Source: Apostichopus japonicus
Taxonomy: Eukaryota > Echinodermata > Holothuroidea > Aspidochirotida > Stichopodidae
NCBI RefSeq assembly: GCF_037975245.1
Contig: NC_092571.1
Span: 4,047,001 to 4,111,000 of the forward strand
Direction: 5' to 3'
Length of the DNA stretch: 64,000 bases
The notes under the pieces are model-generated. The model was not told the DNA's origin. It searched no databases and saw only the letters and a list, made by a program, of their open reading frames with translations. Positions 1 through 11,592 of the stretch are shown piece by piece (the first letter of the stretch is position 1; every line of letters begins with the position of its first letter). A program made the translations under genes and the position numbers.

Positions 1-84
1 ATGTCAGTACATATAACAAACTAATACCATATTACCAATAAACATTTCTTGAATACTAATTCATCTCTCTCTCCCGTCCTACAG

Positions 85-195
85 ATTTTGCACAGGTGCA
101 AGATCTTTACACCTTCAGAGACCTAGCGCACAGTTTGACACTGCTGAGCGACCATGTGCATTTGGTAACTACGTTACATATCGCAGTTGTTGAAA
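85..195 (+). CDS. Pseudokinase exon: alpha-C to beta-4
   Basis: Follows a pyrimidine-rich tract ending in ACAG and ends before GTACGTG. It starts with two bases of a split codon and ends in phase 1. It encodes [18 protein letters not shown] and the following beta-4 residues. Aligned on the conserved Phe and His of RTK alpha-C/beta-4, the position of the alpha-C glutamate is Leu. Confidence 0.7.
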
Positions 196-3100
196 GTACG
201 TGTTGAAAACAAATATAGAAATATCATGACTTTTTTCATCCAGTGCGTTCTGGAGAAAAATGCTGTATATCGTTGCGCACGTTAACCTAAAAACTGCTTT
301 AGGATGTATGCAGGGATATATGGAAAAACATCCTTTATTCTAATATCATATTGTCTCAGTCTGTATTTGTCAATTGGTAAGATGTCACCACTTTATAATT
401 TAACATCGTTATGTTCAGTCACTTTCTGGGTTTTTCGAGTTAAAGATGAAATACAATAATTACAGTCACTAAGTTTTATATCATGTTGATGACGATCACA
501 TTGTAGAATATTTACTGCAAAAGAATTTTACATACGAAATAACCTGTTGTTGAAACACCATCATAGTTCAGCTTGTTATTGTACATGATTGTCACGATGC
601 CGGAATAATAATCGTGTCTGGACTGTTGGACTATTCAAAGAGATTATGGACAATAGTGTTCCAGTTCGAGATTGAGTATTTTACAACGAAATTGAAATGA
701 ATACGTGGACTTTGTAGTTGGTATTGATGACTCAGTTGACCATATATTCACATATGGTCTGCTCTTGACAATTGATACTCTGATCTTAGCTTACGTTGCT
801 AATTTACTCCACAGTCAACAATGAAAGTGACAATAATAACTGTCACTTAGGTGATACTTGCTAACTCGTCAGAGTACTACTAATAGATTGACCTTACTGG
901 AGCTGTAAACGTGTATCTTATTCATTTGCTGTGTCATGAGTACAATAAGCTCTTACATATATGATATGTGTGTTGATGACTTGTATTTTGAAAGATATAA
1001 AATCTTAAAGGTTTAACTTATGATAGTGATTAATGAATTACATCGTTTCCTTTCGAGCCATTGACTTTCTTTAAAAGAACAAACTATTGCCTCATTCAAA
1101 AACTGATGATTAAATCACTTTAACCCTAGTTGAGTTATGATTTGTTTAATTCTTCATATTACGATCTAAAGATATCTCTATACTGCAACTACAAATGCAT
1201 TTTCAAGTTCGCGTTTCAAGACAATTTATATGTAACATATGTTGCTGACTTGTATCCGCAGTTCCACACACTATATATCAAGAATTCTGCCCGAATGGCA
1301 CTCTTAGAGACTTTTTGCTTCGTAATAGTCAACAAGCTGGGATTTCTCGAGCCAATGAATATAATTCGACTTGGTCTGTTGATGTGAAATATTTGACTAA
1401 GAGTGCATCGGAAATAGCATATGCTTTGGCCTTTTTAACAGAAAAAGACGTAAGTGGTTTAATATATCTAGTTTAATTTTGTTGATCACAAACGAAGATT
1501 ATGACATTTTACTATGCTACATTAAATACACACAACATCATCACAACACATATAATGAACGGAATACCCATATTGCGTGGCAGTCTATTTCAATGCAACT
1601 TTATCTCATTCGGCATTGTCAATAATTTCAAAATTGCGTGGACTGATATTACAAGACTGTTATAAAAAAAGAAGTTTTTATACGTTTTTGCATTTCATTG
1701 GGAAACACGGAGTTTGATTTGCAAGACAAGCTGAGACTTATATGTTGAGTGTAGTTTTCCATAATCTGATGGGTGGCAACATACTAGACAAATAAACAAA
1801 AGATAAGATACTGAAGATATCACATGTTACTTCGGTTTATAAAAATGAATTTAAACAAAATAGACCAGAGACGACGACACATGTCACAAATTAGTCGAAA
1901 CAATAATTTAAAAGTCTTTGCAAAACATTCAAATATAAAAAGGAGCGCAACAGAATACATGGATGACCTGTTTCGTCCGGACAGTTTTGAGGGGATTTCC
2001 CCGGTTGCTTTTTCAATGTCAAATGTCCCACTGTCCTTCGAAGTGTGAGTCCAGCTTCCCATCCCCTCCCCAAATCCCACCCACCCTCTTTGATTTTCCA
2101 CTTACGCCCGGTCTACGAATTATACGGTGGGTTACTCCATGCATTGTACGAGTCAAACAGTTTTTACAAAGATGGTTCATAAATATACTTTAAACAACAA
2201 TAATCGCAAACAGGATGATCAAGCGTATTCAAACGTACGTTGTTCTAAACGTATACTTAAGTTGTTCTGCCCTGATTTCTCTCAAAGTGTAACGTTTCGC
2301 GTTCAACCAGTAAGTAATTAAAGTATAATTTTCACTTTCTTTTTAATGTAACAGTATCGGCATCCTGAGTTAACGACTGGGAAAATACTTTTAACCGAAA
2401 CTGGAAATTGCAAAGTATATGATTTCTGGCCAGAGAAATTAACAAAGAAGAGAATCGATCATCTGCTGGAAAAGGTATTTAGTACAGTTTCGCTCTTATA
2501 TATATTAAAATCATGTAAAAGTCTTATTGAATCCCTTAAAGTACTGAATATCTTACGAACGGCTTTTGTCAGTACATCTGTAAGGCACTTCGTTTTCAAT
2601 GGCAAGAAGACATTCAAAACAATATTTAATCAACTTTATAGTGCAGTTCACTTATAAATCCAGGACAACATTTGATGTAAACGTTATGATTGTTCATTCT
2701 GTAAATGTAAAAGTAAAAGCATTACGTACATACTAGCCTAACAAGGGCAATTGTATTTTAACACTTTTGTGTAAGAAAAGGAAACCAAATCAAGGCCTGG
2801 GCACGGAAACCAAAACAACTTGAAACCCTCTAAACCTCAATCCCTGGTTCCATCGAGATGCAACCATATGATCATGACCATATGACAAAATATTATTTAT
2901 AAAAAGTAACTGGTAAGGGGATTCGTGGTGATACGAAAGGATCTAGGTGTAGGGATCTCCATTGTGTAAGTGTCGTATACAAAATTAATATACATCACTT
3001 TTATCAGACAAATTGAAGACAGCCTCCCTTTTCGATATTTCCCTTCTCGGTATTTAATGTGTATTAAAATCAGTGACACAGTATAGAGATATAGATAGAT

Positions 3101-6100
3101 ACCCCGTTCTATATGCGGACCACCTTAACCAAGAAGGTCAGTGACACTGATTGTGTGTTCAAAATTCGAAACCAGTAAGGAAGGTCGTCATTCTACTGTA
3201 GGTGTTTGCTACCTGTATTGAACAATGCTAGTTCTGTTTAGGTGACATATTTTGCCTTACTCTAAAGATGAATTCATGATGCGTAAAAATCATTTGTGTA
3301 TCATGGATATACACATAAATAGATATATTATTTACATTTTTCAAATATATGTATATTTTTAATTATATATTAATTATATTTTGATATATATTATATATTT
3401 TTATCCATCCATCCATCCATCCATCCATCCATCCATCCATCCATCCATCCATCCATCCATCCATCCATCCATCCATCCATCCATCCATCCATCCATCCAT
3501 CCATCCATCCATCCATCCATCCATCCATCCATCCATCCATCCATCCATCCATCCATCCATCCATCCATCCATCCATCCATCCATCCATCCATCCATCCAT
3601 CCATCCATCCATCCATCCATCCATCCATCCATCCATCCATCCATCCATCCATCCATCCATCCATCCATCCATCCATCCATCCATCCATCCATCCATCCAT
3701 CCATCCATCCATCCATCCATCCATCCATCCATCCATCCATCCATCCATCCATCCATCCATCCATCCATCCATCCATCCATCCATCCATCCATCCATCCAT
3801 CCATCCATCCATCCATCAGTCCATCCATCCATCCATCCATCCATCCATCCATCCATCCATCCATCCATCCATCCATCCATCCATCCATCCATCCATCCAT
3901 TTCTTTCGAGATCCGGTTTTAGGAAACACAAATGATTTCGAGTTGGTTAGCATCATGTTTGGTCTCTAGAGTAAGGCAAAATATGTCACCAAAAACAGAA
4001 CTAGTATTGTTCGATACAGGTGACAAACGCCTACAGTGGAATTACGATCTTCCCTACCGGTTTCGAACCTCTGGACATACAATCACCGTCCATAGCCTAG
4101 TGGTTAGGGTGCCCGCGTACAGAGCGGAAGGCCCGTGGTTCGAATCCCGGTGGAGGCTGAAAGTTTTTCACTGTTCTGGATTTTCCAACTCATTACGATT
4201 TTCAGTTATATATATTCATTTGCCTTTTTCGTTTACCTCCATTGCATTAACATAAAGTCAGTTCAAAGTATCTCTTTCGAGATCCGGCTTTAGGAATCAC
4301 AAATGATTTTCGAGTTGGTTAGCATCATGTTTGATCTCTAGAGTAAGGCAAAATATGTCACAAAAAGATAGACCTAGTATTGTTCGATACAGGTGTCAAT
4401 CGCCTAGAGTGAAATTACGACCTTCCTTACCGGTTTCGAACCTTTGAACATACCATCAGCGTCCATAGCCTAGTTGCTTGGGGTGTCCGCGTACAAAGCG
4501 GTAAGCCTGGGCTCGAATCCCGGTGGAGGCTGTGTTTTCACAATTCTGGATTTTCCTTCTCATTACGTTTTCCTATACATTATATATATCTATATCTATA
4601 TATATATATATATATGTAAAGTCATGCAAATTTTGTTTCATGTATCGGGTATAGTTCGTTTTTCTTTTACGCATTCAAGTTAATCATTATTGACTTAGTG
4701 TTTTTCCGCATTACCAGCCAAATCCTCCGGTTGCATGGCTTGCTCCGGAAACCATATTTTGTCGACAGTATTCAGCTCAATCTGATGTGTGGAACCTTGC
4801 TGTTGTCCTTTGGGAAATATTTTCTTTCGGTGAGCGTTTTTCAATATAATATAATATTTACAGTTGGCTTAATCAATCCATTATATGCTAGCTGTGATAA
4901 AAGTGACCATCGTAATACAATGTTAATATTAGTAGTAAAGACTGCGATCTTATATGATTCCTTTCAATTGTATACAGTGTGCGTCTGAATATATTAGATA
5001 TGATTTCTGCTGCAGGAGATATACCAAATGCAGGAAGCACATGTGACGAAATTGAAAAGAAGATCAGATCGGGAGTTTTCTTGGACAAACCGTTTGCCTG
5101 TCCTGGTGGGATGTGAGTACAGAATACCATCGTGAAAATAAATTGAAGGAGGTTTTCAATACCTCGTTGCAGATACCTGTGTATTGAGAATAAAAATGAC
5201 TAACAACATTGACAGACTTTGTCAAATGTGACCTGCAGTGCATTGCTATAAATGATAATAACATAGGCTTGTCGCCTGCAAATCTGTTAGCTTAAGTTTT
5301 TATATGTAAGTCTAAGGCAGATGCGCTCAAACGCTTAGTTTACTCAACATGATTGTTTAGAAAAGTATGTATGTCGGGCGTCCCTTGTTTTGAAAATGTA
5401 TATGTTTCAATACAAAGATGTTTACTTTATCGTTCTTTCAATTGCTTAGTAGTTATGATGAATGAAATAGTCATCTAAACCTTTTAGACGTAATAAAATG
5501 TTGCATATAATTTTCCTGCTTGTAGTTTGCTTTGTCGCAAAATTAATTCCGTGTTCATTTCCGTGATTAAATCCTCTCATTTTCACTTTCAAATCATTAC
5601 GCAGGTAATAAAGTGCCTGTTTAGAAACCCTGTTATAGTTACTTGTCAATAAAGTTGTTTGGTCAACTGCACCCAATGAATCAATTTACACATGAGTTAT
5701 ACTTCAAATATGCATACATTTATTGGAACCTAATGTTCATTGCCTGTATATATGTTTTAGCTGGGTTCCAAAAATATTAGAAGACCATTACAATTCGAGC
5801 ATTGCTTTTATTGACAGACGTTTCTAAGCATAGAAAAAATAAATAGATTTCCTTGGCTGAGACCATATCAGCCAAGATAAATGCCCTTGTTTTCATTTCT
5901 TTACTCTTCCTATTTGCTTTTTGGGTGGGGGATAGATTCTGTAAGATGCTTCAGTCATGGGATGCGTCGGAAGAGAAGCGACCGTCAGTACATGAGATTT
6001 GCCGAATCCTTACTCGCTCTTCCTTTCATGAAATAGGACAGGTAAGGATGCAATCAATTTTGTTTCTCTTTGACATAATCTTAGAATCATTTTATTTCAA

Positions 6101-7783
6101 TCCATACTTCATTCATAACAATGATTGGTGAAAAGCAAGACATTTTAGGCTGTCCATGAGTTTTGAAATTTGAAATATAGAAACCGTTCTTTCTCCAAGA
6201 TATCCATAGACAAACAGAAAACAAACTAAGCGAGAGAGAAGTTATATGGTTAACTGCGTTAATAAACCTTTTTGTCTAAATGTTCCAGTTTTTTTATTGA
6301 AAAGATATTGCTAAATGCAAAATCTGCTGATTGCAAATTGTCATTTGCTTTCAAAGTCTTTACAAAAAAGGTTAGAAGTAGGGACAAAACGTATGATACT
6401 GTTCCTGCAACAATTCATAGATAGTACATTAACACATTTCTTTGTCCCTTCGAATTGTTATACTAAGTAATATGATTAGTTTACTCCCATTCGCAGCAGA
6501 TGGAGAATTAATTTGTTCTGTGCAATATAGTAATTTATTAATACGAATTTGAAATGGTATTGGACTAGTCCAAATGTTGGCGGTAGGGGTTAGTACCTCG
6601 GTAGGACATCTTATCGAGGAGTTGCTAATCTTCATCTGCCCGGAATATTACTTTTAGAACTTGCCATGTCTTTGAGCTACTGTTATGTGAGGTTATACGT
6701 CGATTTGACGATTCATTTGTATATTGATTCCCTTTCTTGATTTAAAAACAAAAATAGTTTAATCGATATTTGCCGCAATTAATAATTATAAAGTAGCATA
6801 GTAATAACTGAACCTAGAGCTAGCAACCAGGCATACGTGCGATTGGCTAGAAACCAAAGGCAGGCCACTTCCTTAAGGAATTTGTTCCAGCAGCCATGGC
6901 CGATACCACGTGGCCTAATTAAAAAAAACAAACATAATATGATCATGTGAGCATTTTGCCTGGCTAGTTTCCTACTGAATATAAACTATATATATACAGT
7001 GCATGAGAAACGAATTTATTGTTTGTTAGTTTAAAATTGTTGGAATCACTGAATTTCCCTTGTTTTTAAGTTCTAACATATTCAGCTTAAAGCAATAAGC
7101 GGAAATTACTGCAACGGACATTAATAACCAGAGCAAAGCAGCTCCTTAAAGAGAGGAAATTCCGAAGTTAGTTTCTTGGAAACATGTTGAAACTTATCGT
7201 GAACGGAAAAGTTGAAGTGAAGCAGAAAGGATATGAAATATTATTATGTAATCGACAGATACAGCTTTGAGGTCATGTAATAAAAACTGCTGTACTGTGA
7301 GGTCATGATAGTCTTTACTGACTTGTTAGTTATCAGTTTACACGCTCAATCCGATAGCCGCGATTGAAGCGATGTAACTGTTGTTTACTCAAATAGATGA
7401 GTAATTGTTCACAGTTGTTCTCATTAAAAGCACACTGGCTCTTTAACTCCCAATCCTGGGAGTGTAATTACCCTATTCCCTCGATTGAAGTTTTTAGTGT
7501 ATTTGTATGTGTTTTGTAGTTCAATAACGAAATACAAAAAGAGAAGCTTACCCTCAGTACTTATCTATCACGCCTAGCTGTTACGCATTTGATTAGAAAT
7601 ATTACATATTTAGATAAACAAACACTGTGAGATGTTACGGTGTTTACATGGCATTATTCAAAAAAATTAAATTCATACCTATCACAGGATACCGAAGACG
7701 ACTATGACCACGTTGAAGCGGACGAGGTACAATATTTTGCTCTCGACGTGGAATGTGGGGCTAATGATTATAGCGGTGACTGA
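85..7783 (+). CDS. Receptor-type tyrosine pseudokinase, 3' seven exons (5' part outside window)
   Basis: Seven exons join in one frame (85-195, 1262-1449, 2355-2474, 4718-4829, 5016-5112, 5936-6041, 7688-7783), giving about 275 residues from the alpha-C region of a protein tyrosine kinase domain to the stop at 7781-7783. Family landmarks seen in order: an alpha-C/beta-4 stretch ([13 protein letters not shown]), the hinge ([15 protein letters not shown]), alpha-E ([12 protein letters not shown]), the APE segment (VAWLAPET), [16 protein letters not shown], and [14 protein letters not shown] near the end of the C-lobe. The catalytic loop reads [12 protein letters not shown] where active kinases have HRDLAARN, and the DFG position reads DFW. 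The activation segment is short and has no tyrosine. The tail carries DDYDHV, VQYFAL and NDYSGD, possible tyrosine docking sites. The glycine loop, beta-3 lysine and any extracellular part lie before the window. All junction phases agree, so this looks like a maintained pseudokinase, not a dead gene. The RTK subfamily is not resolved (FGFR/PDGFR-like hinge). Confidence 0.8.
1262..1449 (+). CDS. Pseudokinase exon: hinge and alpha-D/alpha-E
   Basis: Acceptor TATCCGCAG, donor GTAAGTGG. The split Ile codon from the previous exon restores the frame. It encodes [20 protein letters not shown], a kinase-insert-like linker, and [16 protein letters not shown], which corresponds to the helix before the catalytic loop. 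Ends in phase 0. Confidence 0.8.
2355..2474 (+). CDS. Pseudokinase exon: degenerate catalytic and DFG loops
   Basis: Forty codons between AACAG and GTATTTAG, phase 0 at both ends. It reads [20 protein letters not shown] then [20 protein letters not shown]. Against HRDLAARNVLL, the catalytic Asp is Glu, the Arg before it is Pro and the Asn is Lys. DFG is DFW. The rest of the exon keeps kinase spacing ([15 protein letters not shown]). Confidence 0.8.
3105..3300 (-). repeat. Degenerate copy of SINE family 1
   Basis: Diverged minus-strand relic of the element at 3901-4614. It shares the stretch around the GAAACCAGTAAGGAAGGTCG segment, the ACTAGTTCTG-like segment and the ATTTTGCCTTACTCTA segment. 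The tRNA-like part is largely decayed. Confidence 0.6.
3403..3900. repeat. (ATCC)n microsatellite, about 124 units
   Basis: Nearly pure four-base array of 498 bp, broken only by an ATCAGTCC variant near 3816. It lies in the pseudokinase intron between 2474 and 4718. It stays open in several frames (PSIH and MDGW repeats), which is an artefact of the repeat. Confidence 0.98.
3901..4254 (+). repeat. SINE family 1, copy 1 (tRNA-derived)
   Basis: Contains a pol III-like A box (TAGCCTAGTGGTTAGGGTG, about 4094-4112) and B box (GGTTCGAATCCC, 4137-4148) in tRNA spacing. About 190 bp of conserved non-tRNA sequence precedes them and a short tail ending in TATATA follows. It abuts copy 2 directly. Confidence 0.8.
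4255..4614 (+). repeat. SINE family 1, copy 2
   Basis: Tandem neighbour of copy 1 with the same order: CGAGATCCGGCTTTAGGAAT, the GTAAGGCAAAATATGTCAC segment, an A-box-like region (TAGCCTAGTTGCTTGGGGTG), a B box (GCTCGAATCCC), then a TATATA tail. More diverged in the A box than copy 1. Confidence 0.8.
4718..4829 (+). CDS. Pseudokinase exon: APE motif and alpha-F
   Basis: Acceptor ATTACCAG, donor GTGAGCG, ends in phase 1. It encodes [20 protein letters not shown] followed by [17 protein letters not shown], a canonical tyrosine-kinase P+1/APE and alpha-F segment. The structural Asp of DVW is retained. Confidence 0.88.
5016..5112 (+). CDS. Pseudokinase exon: alpha-G/alpha-H
   Basis: Acceptor TTCTGCTGCAG, donor GTGAGTAC, phase 1 to phase 2. 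It encodes [19 protein letters not shown] then [12 protein letters not shown], matching the RTK pattern GxxPYPxxxxxELxxxLxxGxRMxxPxxCP. Confidence 0.85.
5936..6041 (+). CDS. Pseudokinase exon: alpha-H/alpha-I
   Basis: A T-rich tract ends in GGGGATAG at 5935; the donor is GTAAGGAT. The phase-2 junction gives [20 protein letters not shown] then [16 protein letters not shown]. The WxxxxxxRPS motif closes the kinase fold. Ends in phase 0. Confidence 0.82.
6042..7687 (+). other. Last pseudokinase intron, no recognisable feature
   Basis: AT-rich intronic sequence between the alpha-I exon and the tail exon. No tandem repeat, tRNA-like promoter or kinase-like exon was seen in it. Confidence 0.5.
7688..7783 (+). 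CDS. Pseudokinase terminal exon: tyrosine-bearing tail
   Basis: Starts after CTATCACAG and runs in phase 0 to TGA at 7781-7783. It encodes [20 protein letters not shown] and a short acidic end with NDYSGD. Three tyrosines lie in acidic or hydrophobic contexts like RTK tail sites. A GTAC at 7727 could be a further donor, so terminal status is likely but not certain. Confidence 0.6.
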   Translation, partial: DTEDDYDHVEADEVQYFALDVECGANDYSGD

Positions 7784-10019
7784 AAATATATTCCATGTAG
7801 TGCTATCATCGCTAGAAAAGACAATAGCGTTTTCCTGTAAAAATCATTCTTTAAGACTGTTTCGGTTGAATCATCCGTTTTGTCGTTTAAGAAAGAACGG
7901 AATCTTGATAAGATCACATGTATCATTTACACTATATTTCCTTCAACAACAACTTGTGTTAATTTTGTGTAAACATTGTATTGTTTGATATCAAACGAAG
8001 AGAGGACTGTTAATAGATTTTTATTAAATCTATAATAATGTTTAAAAAAAGAGGGAATTTCTTTTTAACAATAATGAGTAAAAAAAGTAACTTTCATATA
8101 ACTTGTTTTTTTTTGTCTTTGAAGTCGAATATTAATTTCGTGCAAATATTGTAAACCCAAACATATTTTTGAACATCTCCACATCATACTCACACTTTAA
8201 AAAACCAAAGTATGATGTTTCTAAAATATTGCAATCAGTTTGATGTCACGCTGTTCATTTTTTCATAACAAATCCTTGTAGAATATTTTAGTAATGTTAA
8301 ATCCACATGGACCCTGATGTTAAGAGAATGCGAAAGAGGAAGTGTTTCACCATTATTTTATCTTTGCTGACAATATCTTTCTTAACCTACGGCTGACGAA
8401 TATTGTAACTGACAGTACAGTAGGTACCTTAACGATGTGGCTGACCTGTCTATGGTTCCTGCTTTCTGTTTCATCGAACGTCTAACTTTAGAAGGTTACA
8501 TTTCCACAATGAGGAAATCATTTTCCAGTGTTTGCTATACATCAACTCGTCAGTTCTTTTTTTAATAATACGTATCGTTGAGTTTATTAAATTATCCGTG
8601 TAATGTGATTCATTTTGTTCAACAAAATTAAATTGTACTTCAAGCTTAACATATTAACAAATACATATATAATATCAGTTCGCTGTTTTTGTGTGTTGTT
8701 AAATGTAAATTTTAATTAGAGGGCGACCCGCCCACTAGCAGAATCCAAAACGTCACAGCCAAAACAGCGGTACAAGCTGAACCTGATCCCCACAGAAACT
8801 AAAATCCTAGCAACAACCATCTCCCATTTCCAACTCAACACCTAAACAAACTTCAAGTTGTAAAGGAGTGGGTAGCTAGCATGTAGGCCCTTCAGCTCCC
8901 TAAATAACAACGGCCCGAGAAATCACGTCTCGACAAACCATACAAATCCGCCTCAATTTGAAGCCGCAAGTCCCTTTTCACCACCGACAGAACCTGCTTA
9001 CTCGGATGTACCCTATCCCGCAAAAGTAACATCAAATCATTTATATTATACACCCGTGATTGTTTGGAAGAACTTGCACCCCCCCCCCACCCACGCGCTC
9101 CTTCCCCAAAACCCGAAAAACACAAAAGCGAAGTTTCAACACGCATGTGCAAAGCTTTCAAGGCTATTGCAGCAATTTCTTAAACCTAAATCCGTCACCA
9201 TTGCATTTTCCTTTACACTATATGTGTGTCGAGGGTGATTAGCTTGGACAAAAAAATGATGGGAAGATTAGATGCAAAGAGGCGGAGGATTAAAATACTA
9301 TGTTTACTTAACACATCTTGTAGCTCAAATCTAAACAGTTATGATATGGAACTTGCTTGTACCTTGACGAACCAAACCATCGGCGGCATCATATGGATTA
9401 TATAATATCCTCGTTATTGTGTACTATATAGTTTGGAGTCGCAAATTTTGAAACCATTATCGGGCATAAATGGCTGATCGTCTTAATGTAGATATTTACA
9501 ATACGATGGCATTCAGTAGCTGGGATGCGTGGGGTGAACATTCCTCACTTTTATCCACAGATAAAACATTTCAATAGTTATATGTACAACAAACACGTGT
9601 AGATCTAACTATGGACCTCATTTATAGCGTGAATATGCCCTAGCATGCCGATATCCACAGCTGATATTCAATTTTATTTAGAGTTCAACGACTCGATGCA
9701 AGTTGGCTTCTCTCCTTTCAAAACCGCGGATCCTCTCTGGCATCAATCGTGCCCTTGAACAATTATTGAACTGTTCTTAATCAGAATATCCAATGAGGTT
9801 TACACGGGACAGGGTAGCAGGATAATCGCGTATTTTAATGACTAAATGCTACTCTCGGGTCGGTTCATTCGGCATTGCTTTTATTATCTTTTTTTACATG
9901 TATTTTGTAACGGTGAATAAGGAGAGAGTTAATATTGCAAAATCCCAGTTAAAATATCATGCAAACAATGTATGTTTCCTTAACCTTATTTCAATTGGTA
10001 ATTCATAAGTCTCCTTCTC
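7784..10019. other. Pseudokinase 3' flank, mostly featureless
   Basis: Presumed 3' UTR then intergenic DNA. The only structured part is about 8715-9160, which is more GC-rich than its surroundings. There the minus strand is open and encodes DLMLLLRDRVHPSKQVLSVV and further residues, with stops either side. It may be a relic of a mobile-element protein, but no family was recognised. Confidence 0.35.
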
Positions 10020-10890
10020 TTTTTTAAGAACAAATAAGGTTAAAATCGTTTTCAAGAATCCGGTTTAAAGTTCGTGCGTAAGGGCAATGTATAGACATAC
10101 ATATTATGCACTGCAATAAAATGAAATATCTATTAAAACACATAATAAAGAAATAAAACTTTAGCAACGTTTTATATTTGTCGTCGACGTTTCGTGTTGT
10201 ACCATACCGTTGGTGCAAAATCTTCTTATGTGGTGAAATAACTTGAACCATGTTGGCAGCTTCTAACTATTACCCGTGTTAAGTCAATTTGCGACAGTCA
10301 TAATAAAAACAAACCTGAGGATTAAGTTTTAGTGCGTATATTTTGTAAGTGCCTTGTTTATTATAGACTAAATTGTGACTTTAAAATCCTGTTTGATAGA
10401 GATACCTACGATCGATCGAGTAACCTTACTAACGCTCCTTTATGATGATAATTATTATTTTTTGGTGGGGGAGGGGGTACTTAATGTTTCTTTCTTTTAA
10501 AATTTTAGAAATTTTCATGAATCCAGCTTAAGGTTTGTGTATATGATAACGTAACAAAAAAATGAACGTATTCTGTATTGGAATAACATATCTAGAAAAA
10601 AATCATGAAAACAAGTCATAACATTTAACATAAGTTTATAGTTTATTGTTTTGTTTTGAAACACAACGTTGGTGTAACTTCTTCGATTCATGGAGCTTTT
10701 TATCTTCAATTCTGATATGGCGGAATAACTGAAGCCACGCACGTATATTGGTATTACTGTCGTGCCTATTTACGTTAACTTAGATATAATAGGAACTACG
10801 TGGTATGTTAGATCGTCCTGACTGTATTTTGTTCTGGTCTGTTTTTAATTTTTTAATATATTGTGACTTTTAAAGCTTGGTAGATATACC
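10020..10890. repeat. Ancient diverged tandem duplication
   Basis: Segments at about 10025-10440 and 10500-10890 share collinear fragments (TTTTCAAGAATCCGG versus TTTTCATGAATCCAG; GTTGGTGCAAAATCTTCTT versus GTTGGTGTAACTTCTTCG; ATTGTGACTTTAAAA-like). A possible third piece continues at 11280-11390, beyond the hAT insertion. Very diverged; no coding content seen. Confidence 0.45.
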
Positions 10891-10896
10891 CATGAC

Positions 10897-11267
10897 CAGT
10901 GGCGTAGGAAGGTACTTTTGAGTGGGGGGGCTGAAGACTGATGGCCGGCCTGGGGGAGGGGTCTAAGGGGAGGGGTGTCCCCCTCCCCTTTGGAATTTTT
11001 TTGCATTTCTAGGTGGCCTCAGATGCAATTTGGTGCAATATAGCACACTTCAACATCCACTCCATTTTGTAAACTTAATTTTGTATTTTCACCTGGCCTT
11101 AGATGCAATTTGGTGCTCCAAATGAGATTTTTTCTCATTTGGAAATGAAAAAGGGGTTTTCTGACTTGCGAAGCGGGGGGGCGGAATGATACTTCCGCCC
11201 CTCCACATTTTTCACTGGGGGGCTGGCGCCCCCCAGCCCCCCCCCCCCCCCGGTTCCTACGCCCTTG
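10897..11267. mobile_element. Non-autonomous hAT-type element, TSD CCCATGAC
   Basis: 371 bp with inverted ends (CAGTGGCGTAGGAA at left; complement of TTCCTACGCCCTTG at right) and an exact 8-bp target duplication CCCATGAC at 10889-10896 and 11268-11275. Eight-bp duplications and CAG-starting ends are typical of hAT transposons. The interior is rich in G and C runs and repeats a CAGATGCAATTTGGTGC unit. No transposase. Related to the outer element at 35321-37370. Confidence 0.85.
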
Positions 11268-11592
11268 CCCATGACCAACGCTCTTGCTACTGATTCTCGC
11301 TTTAAAATATGTTTGGTACTTAAAATTGCAAGTTTGGACCTTTCCCCTACTGTATCTTGTTTTGCTATTTTGTGATTAAACTAGCTCTAATATTATTACC
11401 GGAGACAATAAAACATAATCAAACACAAAACCGCTCAAGTGCAACAAAAGCGACATAGCTACTTTGAAATGATTGATTAGCTGTCACGATTGTTTGCTTT
11501 ACTTTTACAAAGTTACGTATAGATTATAAACGTGTCTCAGCGTCGAAGACAAAGGAAATACATGTGTGACGTGCCCGGTACGATTATAATCG

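Noticed and set aside
3363-3935. Long open frames of PSIH or MDGW repeats
   Set aside because: They are the translation of the (ATCC)n array, open in several frames on both strands; not genes.
4094-4160. Free-standing tRNA gene
   Set aside because: A and B boxes are present, but the sequence lacks a foldable full cloverleaf and recurs with the same flanks elsewhere, so it is a SINE promoter.
5761-5827. Possible exon after GTTTTAG ([17 protein letters not shown])
   Set aside because: Phase would fit, but it has no kinase C-lobe motif and runs into a stop. The exon at 5936 restores [16 protein letters not shown] in the right phase.
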